Positions 11,701 through 20,479 of a stretch of 64,000 bases of DNA are shown here, one piece after another. Position 1 is the stretch's first letter. Every line of letters begins with the position of its first letter. Source of the stretch: Lamellibrachia satsuma (taxonomy: Eukaryota; Annelida; Polychaeta; Sabellida; Siboglinidae); the NCBI GenBank assembly GCA_033239005.1, contig BSQZ01000069.1, positions 624,501-688,500 on the forward strand, given 5' to 3'. The position numbers and the translations under genes were made by a program. The notes beneath the pieces were generated by a model. The model made no database searches and was not told the DNA's origin. It was given only the letters and a program-made list of their open reading frames with translations.

Positions 11701-13649
11701 TTTTACAGATCATAAAATATATAAAAGGTAGCAAACAGTCGTGAGGTGTCGGGGGGGGGAGTTGGTTGAACTTTGATCTGTATTGTTTGCAAGGTGATGG
11801 TACTTGTGTCTGTTCTCGCCTTTTGAAATCCTCGTCAATGTTGTGTATTTGTGTGTTGTTATGTAATCCAAAGTAAAAATTATGTTTCTTTAGATAATAA
11901 CAATATATTTTATAATGTACACACAGCATAGTTCACTTGACGTAGTTATGGTTAGAATGAGAAATCGCTGTTTAACATAAATAACATAACATAAATAGTT
12001 TACTCTTTGTCTTCATAAAGGAATTATCATCTTAATTTGATCTAAAGTTGATTACCCAGTATGCAGTGTTACCATGGAAACTGTAAGTATGTTGTATGTA
12101 TGTTTGTTGTGCCATCAATGTCCCTGGTCATGCAGAAGATGATTTCCTCTGAAGCACTGCTGCTTTTTAAAACCTGACTATTCAGGCTGTTTTATTTTCT
12201 TTACTTACCAAAGTCATCTTTTAATGCACATGACGTTCAAATAAACAGATAACGGTCAAAGTATATTGATAAAATGTGGCTCATTAAACCACATTTGGAT
12301 GGTGAAGAGGGTAGAATGTTATATACTTTATGCAGTATAACATTATTTTGTGATATAAATGGTCAGGCTGTACCTTTAAGTTATTACTATATGTTGCCAC
12401 CTGGCTTCAAGTCATCCACCTAATATTATGTCGATTTCCTCTTCAGTCTCGAATCCATTCGGCGTGTCGCCTTCTGCGGCGTTCTCTCAGCCTCCAGCCG
12501 GCCAGCAGATGGCAAACCCGTTCATGGCTCCACAAGTGGCACCAGGGGGCGGTGGTGGCTTCCCCCAGGGGGCGCCACAACCGCCTCCCTACGGACAATT
12601 TGGCCAGCCCGTGGGAGTGGGTTACCCCGCCAGTGTCGCTGGGATGCCTGCCTCCAACACAGGTTTCCCCGCCCCGCAGTACGCAGCCAGCACCACGGGA
12701 CAGTTTCAAAATGGCAGTGTTGCAGCACCAGTGCCCTCTACTGGTGCATGGGGTGCGTTCGGTGGAGGTTTCGCCCCGGCTGGCATGATGGGCCCAGCAC
12801 AGGGGCAGTATCAGAAGCCGGGTGCTATGCCAGGCCAGCAGCCAGGGATTGGCGCCCCCATGCCAGGGCAACAACAGTTTGGGGTAACACCGGCTGGGTG
12901 GGGCGGACAGGCAGCTGCGGGAAACCCTTTTATGGTAAGTGTCATTCTGTGAATCTTAATAAAAATATTATATAATTTGCAACAAGATTGCCATCCAAGG
13001 CAAAAGCGCCAAGGAAGCCATTGGCTTATCAAGAGTCGAACAATTCTTCATCTATGTGTAACCTGCCTTTCTGAGATATTTGTAAGTTTTGTTTTTAAAC
13101 ATGTTCACACTGCTAAGAAGTTACATAATCTAGATAATCTGTCCATTCACTTATTGCCTTGTGTGAGAATGGGTATCTAATCCACACTGATCCTTCACTA
13201 ATGTTACTTCGTGTCGTCTAGTAAGCGAGAAAATAATGTTTATCAATATTTTCATATCCTTTCAGTATCTTAAAAACTTCAAGATATTATACACATACAT
13301 TATGCATGTACATTATTATGTGAGTGGGTGGGTGTGGTTGGTGGGTGGGTGTGGTGTGGTGTGGTGTGGTGTGGTGTGGTGTGGTGTGGTGTGGTGGGTG
13401 GGTGGGTGGGTTAGTGGGTGTGGTGGGTGGGTCGGCGGTGTGGTGGGTGTGGTGTGGTGTGCGTTATGTATGCCAGTCGAAGCACCTTATTTCCAAAGAA
13501 CCTTATTTCCAGATTGAGGCACCATATAAAATTACTATTTGGTCAGATAATAACACTTACTGTATCCACTCATCTCCGTCTTTCAGAGTGCCGCCGCCGG
13601 ACAACAGGCAGTGCCACCTAGGGGCAGCTCAACAAATCCATTTTTGTAG
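5506..13649 (+). CDS. AGFG1: AGFG, ArfGAP with FG repeats, 3' part
   Basis: Six spliced exons (5506-5757, 7248-7674, 8708-8803, 11080-11370, 12447-12934, 13587-13649) give 538 residues to a TAG stop. Their phases are 0, 1, 1, 1, 0 and join without a frame break. The start is outside the window, and the ArfGAP zinc finger and its arginine finger are missing. Exon A has the end of the ArfGAP domain (VWLGLHDSRS, KYEKKRWYV). The middle carries MDLLGDLGGDPF, ADFANFD and DKYAALADLDSVFG, all recognisable from vertebrate AGFG1. The tail is rich in glycine, proline and glutamine, with FG dipeptides and NPF motifs, ending SSTNPFL as in human. Known for the family: Arf GTPase-activating adaptor; NPF motifs bind EH-domain proteins such as EPS15 in endocytosis; linked to RNA export (HRB/RIP). 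Vertebrates have AGFG1 and AGFG2, so the orthologue number is an inference. The donor after exon 11080-11370 is the weakest junction. Confidence 0.9.
5800..5940. repeat. Dispersed repeat fragment in AGFG intron
   Basis: Resembles 3300-3400: both have ATCCACT, GCTAGC, then CATCAGACA followed by TTAAATTA at similar spacing. It belongs to the same dispersed family as 3255-3690. Confidence 0.45.
6037..6234. repeat. 65-bp tandem repeat, 3 copies
   Basis: Three copies of a unit containing AACAAAAGTACTCACCCCT and GAACTGTTCACAGGCTTC, with a few substitutions. The segment GTTACTTGAACTATTCACA resembles the dispersed family seen at 3615-3690, so the array probably grew from a transposon end. Confidence 0.85.
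6884..7024. repeat. 47-bp tandem repeat, 3 copies
   Basis: Three copies of a unit with TTCAGTGTTTTTGTTAGAA and TTTGGACACCAA, in the intron between AGFG exons A and B. Confidence 0.85.
7248..7674 (+). CDS. AGFG1: AGFG exon B (14-residue repeats)
   Basis: Acceptor TGTCTTCAG before 7248, donor TCAG|GTCTGT at 7675. Encodes QPRTVAAPPPPVQ, then MDLLGDLGGDPFA, then seven copies of a 14-residue repeat (FASPVPASVPTSGL type). The exon ends in phase 1, which exon C needs. If the intron were retained, the frame would stop at TAA 7698-7700. Each repeat carries a donor-like TCAG|GT at the same phase, so the exon end could vary. Confidence 0.85.
7386..7679 (+). repeat. 42-bp coding minisatellite, 7 copies
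   Basis: Seven tandem 42-bp units, 14 codons each, reading FASPVPASVPTSG(L/M). Every unit contains ACATCAG|GT(C/A)TGT or a close variant. Units 4 and 6 read CAG|GTATGT, a strong match to the metazoan donor consensus, while the last unit, taken here as the used donor, reads CAG|GTCTGT. Confidence 0.95.
7701..8175. mobile_element. TTAA-flanked MITE
   Basis: Long inverted terminal repeats. The left end GAGAAATTAAACTCATGG and the right end (other strand) GCGAAATGAAAGTCATGAA are followed on both sides by GGCAATGCACCTAAA and then AATAAAAACTAACCATTTGC. Both ends abut TTAA (7697-7700 and 8176-8179), the target-site signature of piggyBac-type elements. It is non-coding and about 475 bp, and sits just inside the intron after AGFG exon B. 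Confidence 0.7.
8199..8307. repeat. Small inverted repeat
   Basis: GGATTTGTTAGA at 8199-8210 is the exact reverse complement of 8296-8307. The loop is GC-richer than its surroundings. It could be a tiny MITE, but no target duplication was found. Confidence 0.5.
8340..8508. mobile_element. hAT-like MITE fragment, right end
   Basis: Ends with AATTGGACCCAGCCCTG, matching the right terminus of the elements at 2603-2989 and 58178-59008, and is preceded by TTACAGT/TAATTAC-rich sequence typical of that family. A left terminus was not found, so it is taken as truncated. Confidence 0.45.
8708..8803 (+). CDS. AGFG1: AGFG exon C
   Basis: Acceptor TCTGTTGCAG before 8708, donor CCAG|GTAGGG at 8804. 96 bases, phase 1 to phase 1. 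Encodes SAGAGGGGFADFANFDGSA and a short tail; ADFANFD matches the NADFANFDAF segment of human AGFG1. Confidence 0.88.
9195..9290 (+). repeat. Dispersed repeat copy (GATTTAGCC family)
   Basis: CCCTCCTCGACTGATTTAGC is followed by CGAATCAGGTTCATTG and AATAGCTTAAGTAATATGCG. Matches 45870-45965 and, more loosely, 3615-3690, 32460-32552 and 59160-59225. Confidence 0.65.
9353..10879. repeat. 47/49-bp satellite, about 32 copies
   Basis: Units begin CCTTATGCTATAGTGTATAG or the GCGTTATGC variant and contain GTGGACTCTAGTGGAGCCAC, which folds on itself (GTGG/CCAC and CTC/GAG stems). Variants (C/G in CGTGG, TG insertion in AGTGTGGAG, CCGCTG/CTGCTG) alternate in blocks, suggesting growth by multi-unit duplication. 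It fills two thirds of the intron between AGFG exons C and D. Confidence 0.97.
11080..11370 (+). CDS. AGFG1: AGFG exon D (DKYAALADLDSVFG)
   Basis: Acceptor TCTTCTTTGCAG before 11080 is strong. Encodes GLTPVVPSGMAAPSSDGG, then DKYAALADLDSVFGATSSS, the conserved AGFG motif, then a glycine-rich stretch. The donor ACGG|GTGCGG at 11371 is weak. It was chosen because it is the best GT in phase 1 before the open frame ends at 11441; TTGG|GTGCAC at 11394 is the alternative. Confidence 0.75.
11450..12440. other. AGFG intron D-E, nothing recognised
   Basis: AT-rich intronic DNA with a G-tract (11750-11760) and no recognised repeat family or exon. A small extra exon cannot be excluded. Confidence 0.4.
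12447..12934 (+). CDS. AGFG1: AGFG exon E (NPF and FG motifs)
   Basis: Acceptor TTTCCTCTTCAG before 12447, donor TATG|GTAAGT at 12935. Encodes SNPFGVSPSAAFSQPP and MANPFMAPQ, then a Gly/Pro/Gln-rich low-complexity tract, closing with AAAGNPFM. It has three NPF tripeptides plus FG dipeptides (PFGV, QFGQ, AFGG, QFGV). GC content is well above the flanking introns, as expected of coding sequence here. Confidence 0.9.
12986..13205 (-). mobile_element. LINE-A 3' fragment
   Basis: Matches the 3' end of the larger minus-strand LINE at 39925-41760: both read AAGCCATTGGCTTATC, then AGAGTC, CAACAATT, TGTAACC or TGTAGCC, then TTCACACT. It is 5'-truncated and lies in the last AGFG intron, antisense to the gene. 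Confidence 0.7.
13320..13462 (+). repeat. G-rich GTGGG/GTGTG tract, G4-capable
   Basis: Simple repeat of GTGGGTG and GGTGT units. It includes GGGTGGGTGGGTTAGTGGG, which satisfies the four-G-run quadruplex pattern on the plus strand, the strand present in AGFG pre-mRNA. It lies about 125 nt before the final exon. Confidence 0.9.
13587..13649 (+). CDS. AGFG1: AGFG last exon
   Basis: Acceptor CGTCTTTCAG before 13587. Twenty codons, SAAAGQQAVPPRGSSTNPFL, then TAG. The terminal NPFL equals the human AGFG1 C-terminus, an EH-domain ligand exposed at the chain end. Confidence 0.92.
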   Translation, partial: SAAAGQQAVPPRGSSTNPFL

Positions 13650-14194
13650 GTGGCACCACAAACTGGTGATGTGAAACTTTGACGATGGCACAGTGCCAAA
13701 AATGCTGGTTGGTGGCGCCACCAAACATGCTGCTGAGTTGCGCTGAGGATGCACGATGCAAGAAACGCTGGACAATCGCTCATTGGACGTTTCTTGGTGG
13801 TGTCAAACGCGTACGACAAAATGGAGTATAACTTGTGTTGAAAACAGAACAAACATGTTATCTCAGATAGATTCTTCTCCAAGCGCCATTTCCTGCGTTT
13901 CTCAAGTCGCTCAACGTCCTGGTACGTGTTGGAATTTCCACGGAGACACTTAGGAAATCTGCACCACGACCCAGTGCGCCATCTGGTGTATAACCCGAGA
14001 CTCTAGTTTATTTATTAGGATTTCACAATGTTCCCACGTGAATGGCGAAATGCTGGCGTATGTAACAGGTGTATGTGAATACGTTATTGTAAAATTTGCT
14101 TTCCTCATAAAATAATTTCCTATTTTTGCACATTTGGATGCTGAAACGGTAATAACTAAAACATTGATGATTGACTAATTGTAATCTATAACAC

Positions 14195-14275
14195 AATTTA
14201 ACCAGATTGCGACCCAAGACAGGTTCATGAGGCAATTGGACAAGGAAACCATTTGCTTACAGAGAAAACAAATAT
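14195..14275 (-). mobile_element. LINE-A 3' remnant
   Basis: A short stretch resembling 39920-39990 (both have AAGTGGACAAGG or TTGGACAAGGAA followed by TTGCTTA or TTGGCTTA). It is probably a decayed tip of the LINE-A family in the AGFG 3' region. Confidence 0.35.
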
Positions 14276-14348
14276 TTGTCATCTTTGCTTGACATTGTTT
14301 ATTATTACACAGTGGGATTTGTTAACGATGGGAACCTATGTGCATTAA

Positions 14349-14354
14349 AATAAA
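14349..14354 (+). terminator. Candidate AGFG polyadenylation signal
   Basis: AATAAA 700 bases after the AGFG stop, the first canonical hexamer noticed downstream. Use is inferred from position only. Confidence 0.4.
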
Positions 14355-14359
14355 TGGGA

Positions 14360-15260
14360 AATAATTTTAAGGTGGAAAGAATTTCTCCCAGTGACATGCA
14401 AATTATGAAATGATGTCCACTACGAGTTTTCAGTCGGTTGACTCCTTCAAATTGTGTGATTCAGTTAATTTACGGTGATGACCAAAGACCCAAAACATAT
14501 GGTTACATAAATATTGTGAATGTTTTTTTAATATAAATAATCTGCATACTCTGGCTGATTCAGAGGTGATAATCTAAATTGATTTCCGTGTAGGGGATCT
14601 GCTACTGTATGTTTTGATTTAAGTTTGGTTATTTTGGTGATAATTTTTTCAAGTAGAAAATCTTAAGAATAATTTAAGAAATTTTCAATTCCATTTTTGA
14701 CACAAAGAACAACAAATCCTGTGATCTGCTGTTGCCATTGAACATTTCCCTCACTTACAGAATAATTATTGGCGACTAATTTTTTAGCATCTGGGTCGGT
14801 CATTGGGAAACCATTCTTTTGTGATTAAGTATTACGACGCAACTAGTGTTTGTTTTTGCTTTAATCATTGCATGAGTTTCTTTCTGAGAAGTATCCTAAT
14901 TTGCAATGGCCGCTCACGGTGCGATGTCAGACCAGATAAAACAAGTTATCTGGGCTATTCATGTCCTGAATACAATTTAAAACGTTGCTATGGGTGTGTG
15001 TTTGTATGTGTGTGTGTGTGTGTGTTTGTGCACAAGCGTGTATGTGAATGGTGCTAGTAAGGTCGCATGTTCATGTGACCCCTGTATAGGTCGTTCAATG
15101 ATCTGAGCATGTACATGCGTGCAGGCGTGCATGGTTTATGAATAATTGTGATAATATGAATATTTATGTGTGCATGAATTAGAATGCATGCTGAGTGTGC
15201 ACATGTGCGTGTTCTGTATCTGCCAATGCAGTAGGAGTGCGTGGGGAAACGATCTTCCTT
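14360..15260. other. Intergenic, no gene
   Basis: AT-rich sequence with a short (TG)n run near 14996-15025 and TG/CATG-rich degenerate sequence to about 15240. No coding signal. Confidence 0.4.
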
Positions 15261-15265
15261 CTAAA

Positions 15266-15399
15266 GGCCATCTACACAAGTGATTAATTGTTATCCGACC
15301 AATCGGACACATCGTTTCTTTAAAGAAACAATGTATCTGATTGGTCAGGCTACCCTGTCAATCAACAATTGAACAATTATTCCCTTGTGTAAACAGGCC
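15266..15399. mobile_element. Palindromic MITE, 134 bp
   Basis: Nearly the whole segment is an imperfect palindrome. GGCC...ACACAAG at the left pairs with CTTGTGT...GGCC at the right, and GACCAATC pairs with GATTGGTC. Near the centre is the perfect 16-base palindrome GTTTCTTTAAAGAAAC (15314-15329). Confidence 0.7.
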
Positions 15400-16055
15400 A
15401 AGAAGTGTCCCATAAGACACCTCTTCTCACTACTCTCATGTCATTTACCTTGGTATTAATTATGTTGTTTCTTGTGTTCTACCAGTATACATCTTGTCAC
15501 TTAATCATTTTACACGTCTGATTTCATATTATTACTGATTTCCTTGTAGAAGAATTTATGTTACGACTTATCTCTGAGTAGAATAACACCTGTTTGTAAC
15601 CTGTAGCCAGTTGTAGCTAAAACATACACATTGACCAAAATATATAATATCTAGGCAGTGTTGGCTAACAAATCCAGGCTAGACATTGTTTATATCAGAA
15701 TATACACATTCATACATAAGGTGTATTTAAAAAGGGGGTCTATTCTCAGTAGCACAATATCCATATTCTGCGGTGTTCTGTTTACAATCAGATACCCACA
15801 GTAAGACTGTATGATGTGTTAGATAGTACTGTGTACTGATTAATTATGCGACATAAAAGAAACTGTTCATAACTGGAGGATTGTGTTATGATTGAAGATG
15901 TCTTCTAATCAGTGAGTGATATTATCAACAGGCCAGGGAAATCATTGATGCCTTCCAATTTGGTCGTAGATCGTTGTTAAGAAATTATTATTTGTGTCGT
16001 CATGATTTTTTATATCTTCCCCAACCTCTTAGGGATCAGACAGTGCTGACAAACT
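15400..16055. other. Intergenic, nothing recognised
   Basis: AT-rich single-copy-looking DNA without coding signal. Confidence 0.35.
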
Positions 16056-16059
16056 AATT

Positions 16060-16555
16060 AAAGGGGATGTACAACACTTCATTGGTTAATTGACACAGCT
16101 AGTTGGCTGGTTCACATAGCTAAAGGGGATGTACAACACTTCATTGGTTAATTGACACAGCTAGTTGGCTGGTTCACATAGCTAAAGGGGATGTACAACA
16201 CTTCATTGGTTAATTGACACAGCTAGTTGGCTGGTTCACATAGCTAAAGGGGATGTACAACACTTCATTGGTTAATTGACACAGCTAGTTGGCTGGTTCA
16301 CATAGCTAAAGGGGATGTACAACACTTCATTGGTTAATTGACACAGCTAGTTGGCTGGTTCACATAGCTAAAGGGGATGTACAACACTTCATTGGTTAAT
16401 TGACACAGCTAGTTGGCTGGTTCACATAGCTAAAGGGGATGTACAACACTTCATTGGTTAATTGACACAGCTAGTTGGCTGGTTCACATAGCTAAAGGGG
16501 ATGTACAACACTTCATTGGTTAATTGACACAGCTAGTTGGCTGGTTCATACAGCT
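16060..16555. repeat. 62-bp satellite, 8 near-identical copies
   Basis: Eight head-to-tail units of exactly 62 bp starting AAAGGGGATGTACAACACTT. No internal difference was noticed between copies until the last few bases of the final one. Identity this high implies a recent expansion or ongoing homogenisation. Confidence 0.97.
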
Positions 16556-16559
16556 AAAA

Positions 16560-18135
16560 TGTCCAGTTATCTTTAACATTGTTGCATTTCGTGTTTAAAC
16601 TTTATTGCTGCAGTATATTTGCCATCAGAAATTGTATATAACAGGAATTAGACAGGACAATAAATAATTTGACAAACCAATAAATCATCCGGTGAAAAAC
16701 ATTACCTTCAAAGGTGAATATTTAATGGTCGGTTTTTAATTACAGTACATTAATTACAGTAATGCAGTATATTTGTCATAGAACTGGCATAATTTTATTC
16801 ATCGCCAAATCATGATTTTCATAAATATTAAGAGGTGAAACATCGCAATAGTGACACATTTTATATGGGTATTATTATTAACCAACCAAGATGTAAATAT
16901 TAATAAATTTGGTGTTATAATTAAATAAAAAATTGCCATTCAGTTAATCAATAAAAAATATGGATAGCCTTTAAGTTTGGGCATGATAAACATGAAGCTA
17001 CTTCGACTTCAAATCTCTTGTACAAAATTAAGTATTCGACAAACAGCCAGGGGGTCGTGGGTTATATCTGTTCATGGCCGAAGTCGGTTGTTTTCAAAGT
17101 TCAGCAATATTGTCTTAATACTTGGGAAAATTTTAAATCTTGGGCATGACATATGGCTTTCGGTTGTCATAAACAGTTCTTATGTATATAAATGTGGTTT
17201 AATGTTTAGTAACCTGACAGGAAAGCAGACAGTTGTTAAAGTGAAATTGTAGAGAACGTAACAACAGTAATTTTGTATTAAGCCATAAATGAGAAAAATT
17301 GTCACAAAGATATATATTGTACCAGTGCAACATGTAGGGAAGTACCACTTGCAAGTGTTCATCATCGGGTCTTCTCTAAATATACAATGTATATTCCACC
17401 GTAAGCAATACATAAACTACATACATAATTAACTATCTTAATAATTATAAGTTTCATATCTTTCAACATACCCAATTATCCAAAAATGATAAGAAGAAAA
17501 ACTACTTATTTTAATAGTGCAATTTCAGTAGACAAAGTGGTCCAAAGACAACTGATCTTCAAATTGCAACACCTTGTGATGTTGGGGACTGTCTCAAACT
17601 GTTGTTGGCATTAAAAGAAAGCTACCAGTCTTGCTTAATGTTGTTTGAAAGGCTTTGTATCTTTGTGAGAGAAGGGTGTGTAGTGCTTCTTTAAATAGCC
17701 TCCATGTGTTTATGCGGAACATATTAATATTTTATACAGTCGCTAAGGATAAATGTATATATTGGCTTTGCTGAGTATACATGTTTGAATTATTTCCAGT
17801 TTTTGCTACATGTTGATTTGTGTGTGAACTAATGTTTTGTACATGATAAACTGATATTGTGTTTAATCTATGAGCATCAATGTATTCTGGTTTGCAACCT
17901 TTCTTGGGGATCAGCTATTATACCATGTGTGGTCATACAGCCATATGACTTGACACGGTGTGAATGCAGTGTCATTAATTGGTCAACATACCAGTTTGTA
18001 CCAGCTGCTTTGTAATTCCTCCTTAATTGGTTACACGTGAACACGACAGATGCACACGCACATGCACACACACACACATGCACGCATGCACAAACCTTCA
18101 TAATACCAAAGAGGCAATTATATAAGTATGAGTTT
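16560..18135. other. Intergenic, no gene
   Basis: AT-rich DNA with open frames shorter than 100 codons, none resembling a known protein. A (CA)n-like run is near 18055-18090. Confidence 0.35.
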
Positions 18136-18139
18136 ATCA

Positions 18140-18290
18140 CATGTGCCAACCCTGAGTGGCATATCTGCAAGACTGATAACAGAAATCCGTAAGACCTGTA
18201 AAAGAACCCATATGATTATCTACATCCATTGGTTTGCCTGGTTTGCCCAAAAAGGAGCTTGATGCGCAAACTGGGATGTATTGGATCTTA
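18140..18290 (+). repeat. Dispersed repeat, copy 1
   Basis: TGCCAACCCTGAGT...TAACAGAAATCCGTAAGACC...GAACCCATAT matches the reverse complement of 26620-26722. Two diverged copies in opposite orientation, family unknown. Confidence 0.6.
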
Positions 18291-18680
18291 CAAGACTTTG
18301 GCACAGCTGACTGCGCACAGCTCAAATATTTGTGAGTCGCTCTTTTAGCATGTTTTGAGCTGATGATCTGTTGCCCACATGCCATTTGACAAGTGTGGGC
18401 CGTACCAGTAATGTTTCCCACACCAGTAAGACTGTCAAGTTTCAGAAAATGTATAAGACTTAAGGGTAAGCCGTATGAATCTAAAACAACTAGTTGTCAG
18501 TGGCCTGTTGCCATCCATCTATATGCACTTTTATTTATTGACTGCTGTTGGCTGATGTTTCTGTCAGGCCCCTGTTACTTTGTTAATGTACATGTAAAGT
18601 TGTGGACAGTTTCCGCAACAGTGGTTCTCAGCCAACTGTTTCGTGAGAGTAAACTGCCCGTAACATCTCCACGGCGAATG

Positions 18681-18826
18681 TAATTTTAGAGGTATTAAGA
18701 TAATTACAATTTCAGGAAATTGTATTAAACTAAATCTGTATTAAACTGATATAGTAAAAATGTGTTCATATTTTGTTGCCCACCAATCAAAGTACAAAGG
18801 TAATTATCTTAATACCTCTAAAATTA
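18681..18826. mobile_element. Inverted-repeat element, 27-bp perfect arms
   Basis: Bases 18681-18707 (TAATTTTAGAGGTATTAAGA...) are the exact reverse complement of 18800-18826, enclosing 92 bases. Size and structure fit a short MITE. The flanks show no target duplication. Confidence 0.7.
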
Positions 18827-19259
18827 TGTGCCTTTTTAATAACTCCAGTCATTGTCACGCATGTTTATTTTTTCTTTCGTTTCATGACAACTGATTGGAG
18901 AAACTGCACTTTTCAACTGAATTAGTGGACAAAGCCTGAGTTTTTATTGTAACATTGTGTTACATGCATAAACTACATTCTAATGTCTAATATCTTGACA
19001 ACCCTAAATGTTGTATAATGGACCACATTTGTTTAAAATAGTTTGACCGTTATCTTTTGAACTTGAATGTTTTGGATGAATATCATGTTTAAATTGAATG
19101 CGGAAGGTAATGTAATTTTACGGGTGTTTTAATGATGTGCCTATCGTGATCCCATGAATGCAGGACCACAATAAACTTTGCCCACAGGAATTGGATACTG
19201 CCAGGAGCTTATTGACAAAGGTGAAACTCTTATGAAATAACCAATAACTATCAAATTAT

Positions 19260-19580
19260 GTTTTATCTATTATGCTCATATCATCAATTTCACAACTTAT
19301 TGTGCCTAAAACAAAACTTAACTGGGGTAAACGTGCTTTCTCTGTTGCTGCGCCTAGGGTCTGGATTAAACTTCCCATCACTTTGAAAACACCTGAAACT
19401 GTAGCCATCATTCGAAAAAACTCTATTCCAAATTGCATTTCCACCATAAATCTTCGGTTGTCCCTCATTCTGATAATGACTTGCGCGTCCGTGTTCACGA
19501 TTATCCTTAATAATTCTGTTTTGTTGGACGTCTGAGCTCAGGTTCCTGAGGATATAGGCGCCATAGAAATTAATTATTAT
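19260..19580 (+). mobile_element. LINE 3' end
   Basis: Translates to KLNWGKRAFSVAAPRVWIKL and PITLKTPETVAIIRKN, the conserved C-terminus of CR1/L2-type LINE proteins (AFSVAAPRLWN-LP type). A short untranslated tail ends in an AATTATTATTAAAATA-like sequence. It is 5'-truncated. Confidence 0.75.
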
Positions 19581-20129
19581 TAAAATACATTTGGTCAGTC
19601 AAGAATAAATTTTTTTATTTATACAACACAACATTCTATTACGATAGAAACTATCAGGGTGACCCTTTAGACATCATGTTACTGGCCTCAAGTTTTTTAA
19701 TGACATAAAGCTGCGGCATTCTCTGTACATATGGAGCACGTAATATTATTATACACAACACTTGACAAACAGCTATTTTTGTTCATATTTGGTACAACAA
19801 TATCTTAACAGGGAATGAAGTTGCTCCTTGTGTGTGGATTTACACACCTTATTGGGGTAGAAATTTCCCCCTAAAACCTGTGATCATGTTATAAAGCACA
19901 CATGATAGATTGTTAGAAACAGGTTTTATTTGAAAATAGCTTAATATACATGTCAATCCAAGTGCAAATCAATTGCCATCATATGTATGTGTATGCACAA
20001 ATGTTTCCCCTCACCAATTTTAGCTTGAAACATTTTACGTGAACATTTCATGTAATGTCCCGAACAACATAACTGACCCTCAATTACTGAGGTGTAATAA
20101 ATGTAATTTAGATTTACAATTATCTGTAG

Positions 20130-20470
20130 CACTATACAAAGTTCTAAAGATAGCCAGCATGATATTGTAAAGTTTACAATGTCTTAAGATCATCTCTTTG
20201 AAGCAGATATTACTACAATTCTGATATCGTAAACATTGCAAAAAGGTAAATGAAGATGTCAATGTTTTAAAGAATGTCAACATGACATACATTTTGTAAT
20301 GTTTGTAAACATGTCAATATGATACACATACTTTTCAATACATCAGCTAGGATTACATTTTACAATGATTCAAGAATGTCAGCATGAGAAACATTTTACA
20401 ATGTTACCAAAGGCCATCAACAAGGCATACTTTGTACAAAGCTGTCCAAAACGTGGCCTTACATTTTCAA
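20130..20470. repeat. Degenerate tandem repeat, about 50-100 bp
   Basis: Recurring phrases (AAGAATGTCA(A/G)CATGA, ACATTTTACAATG or CATTTTGTAATG) at irregular spacing suggest an old, eroded minisatellite. Confidence 0.45.
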
Positions 20471-20479
20471 GAGGTTGTA

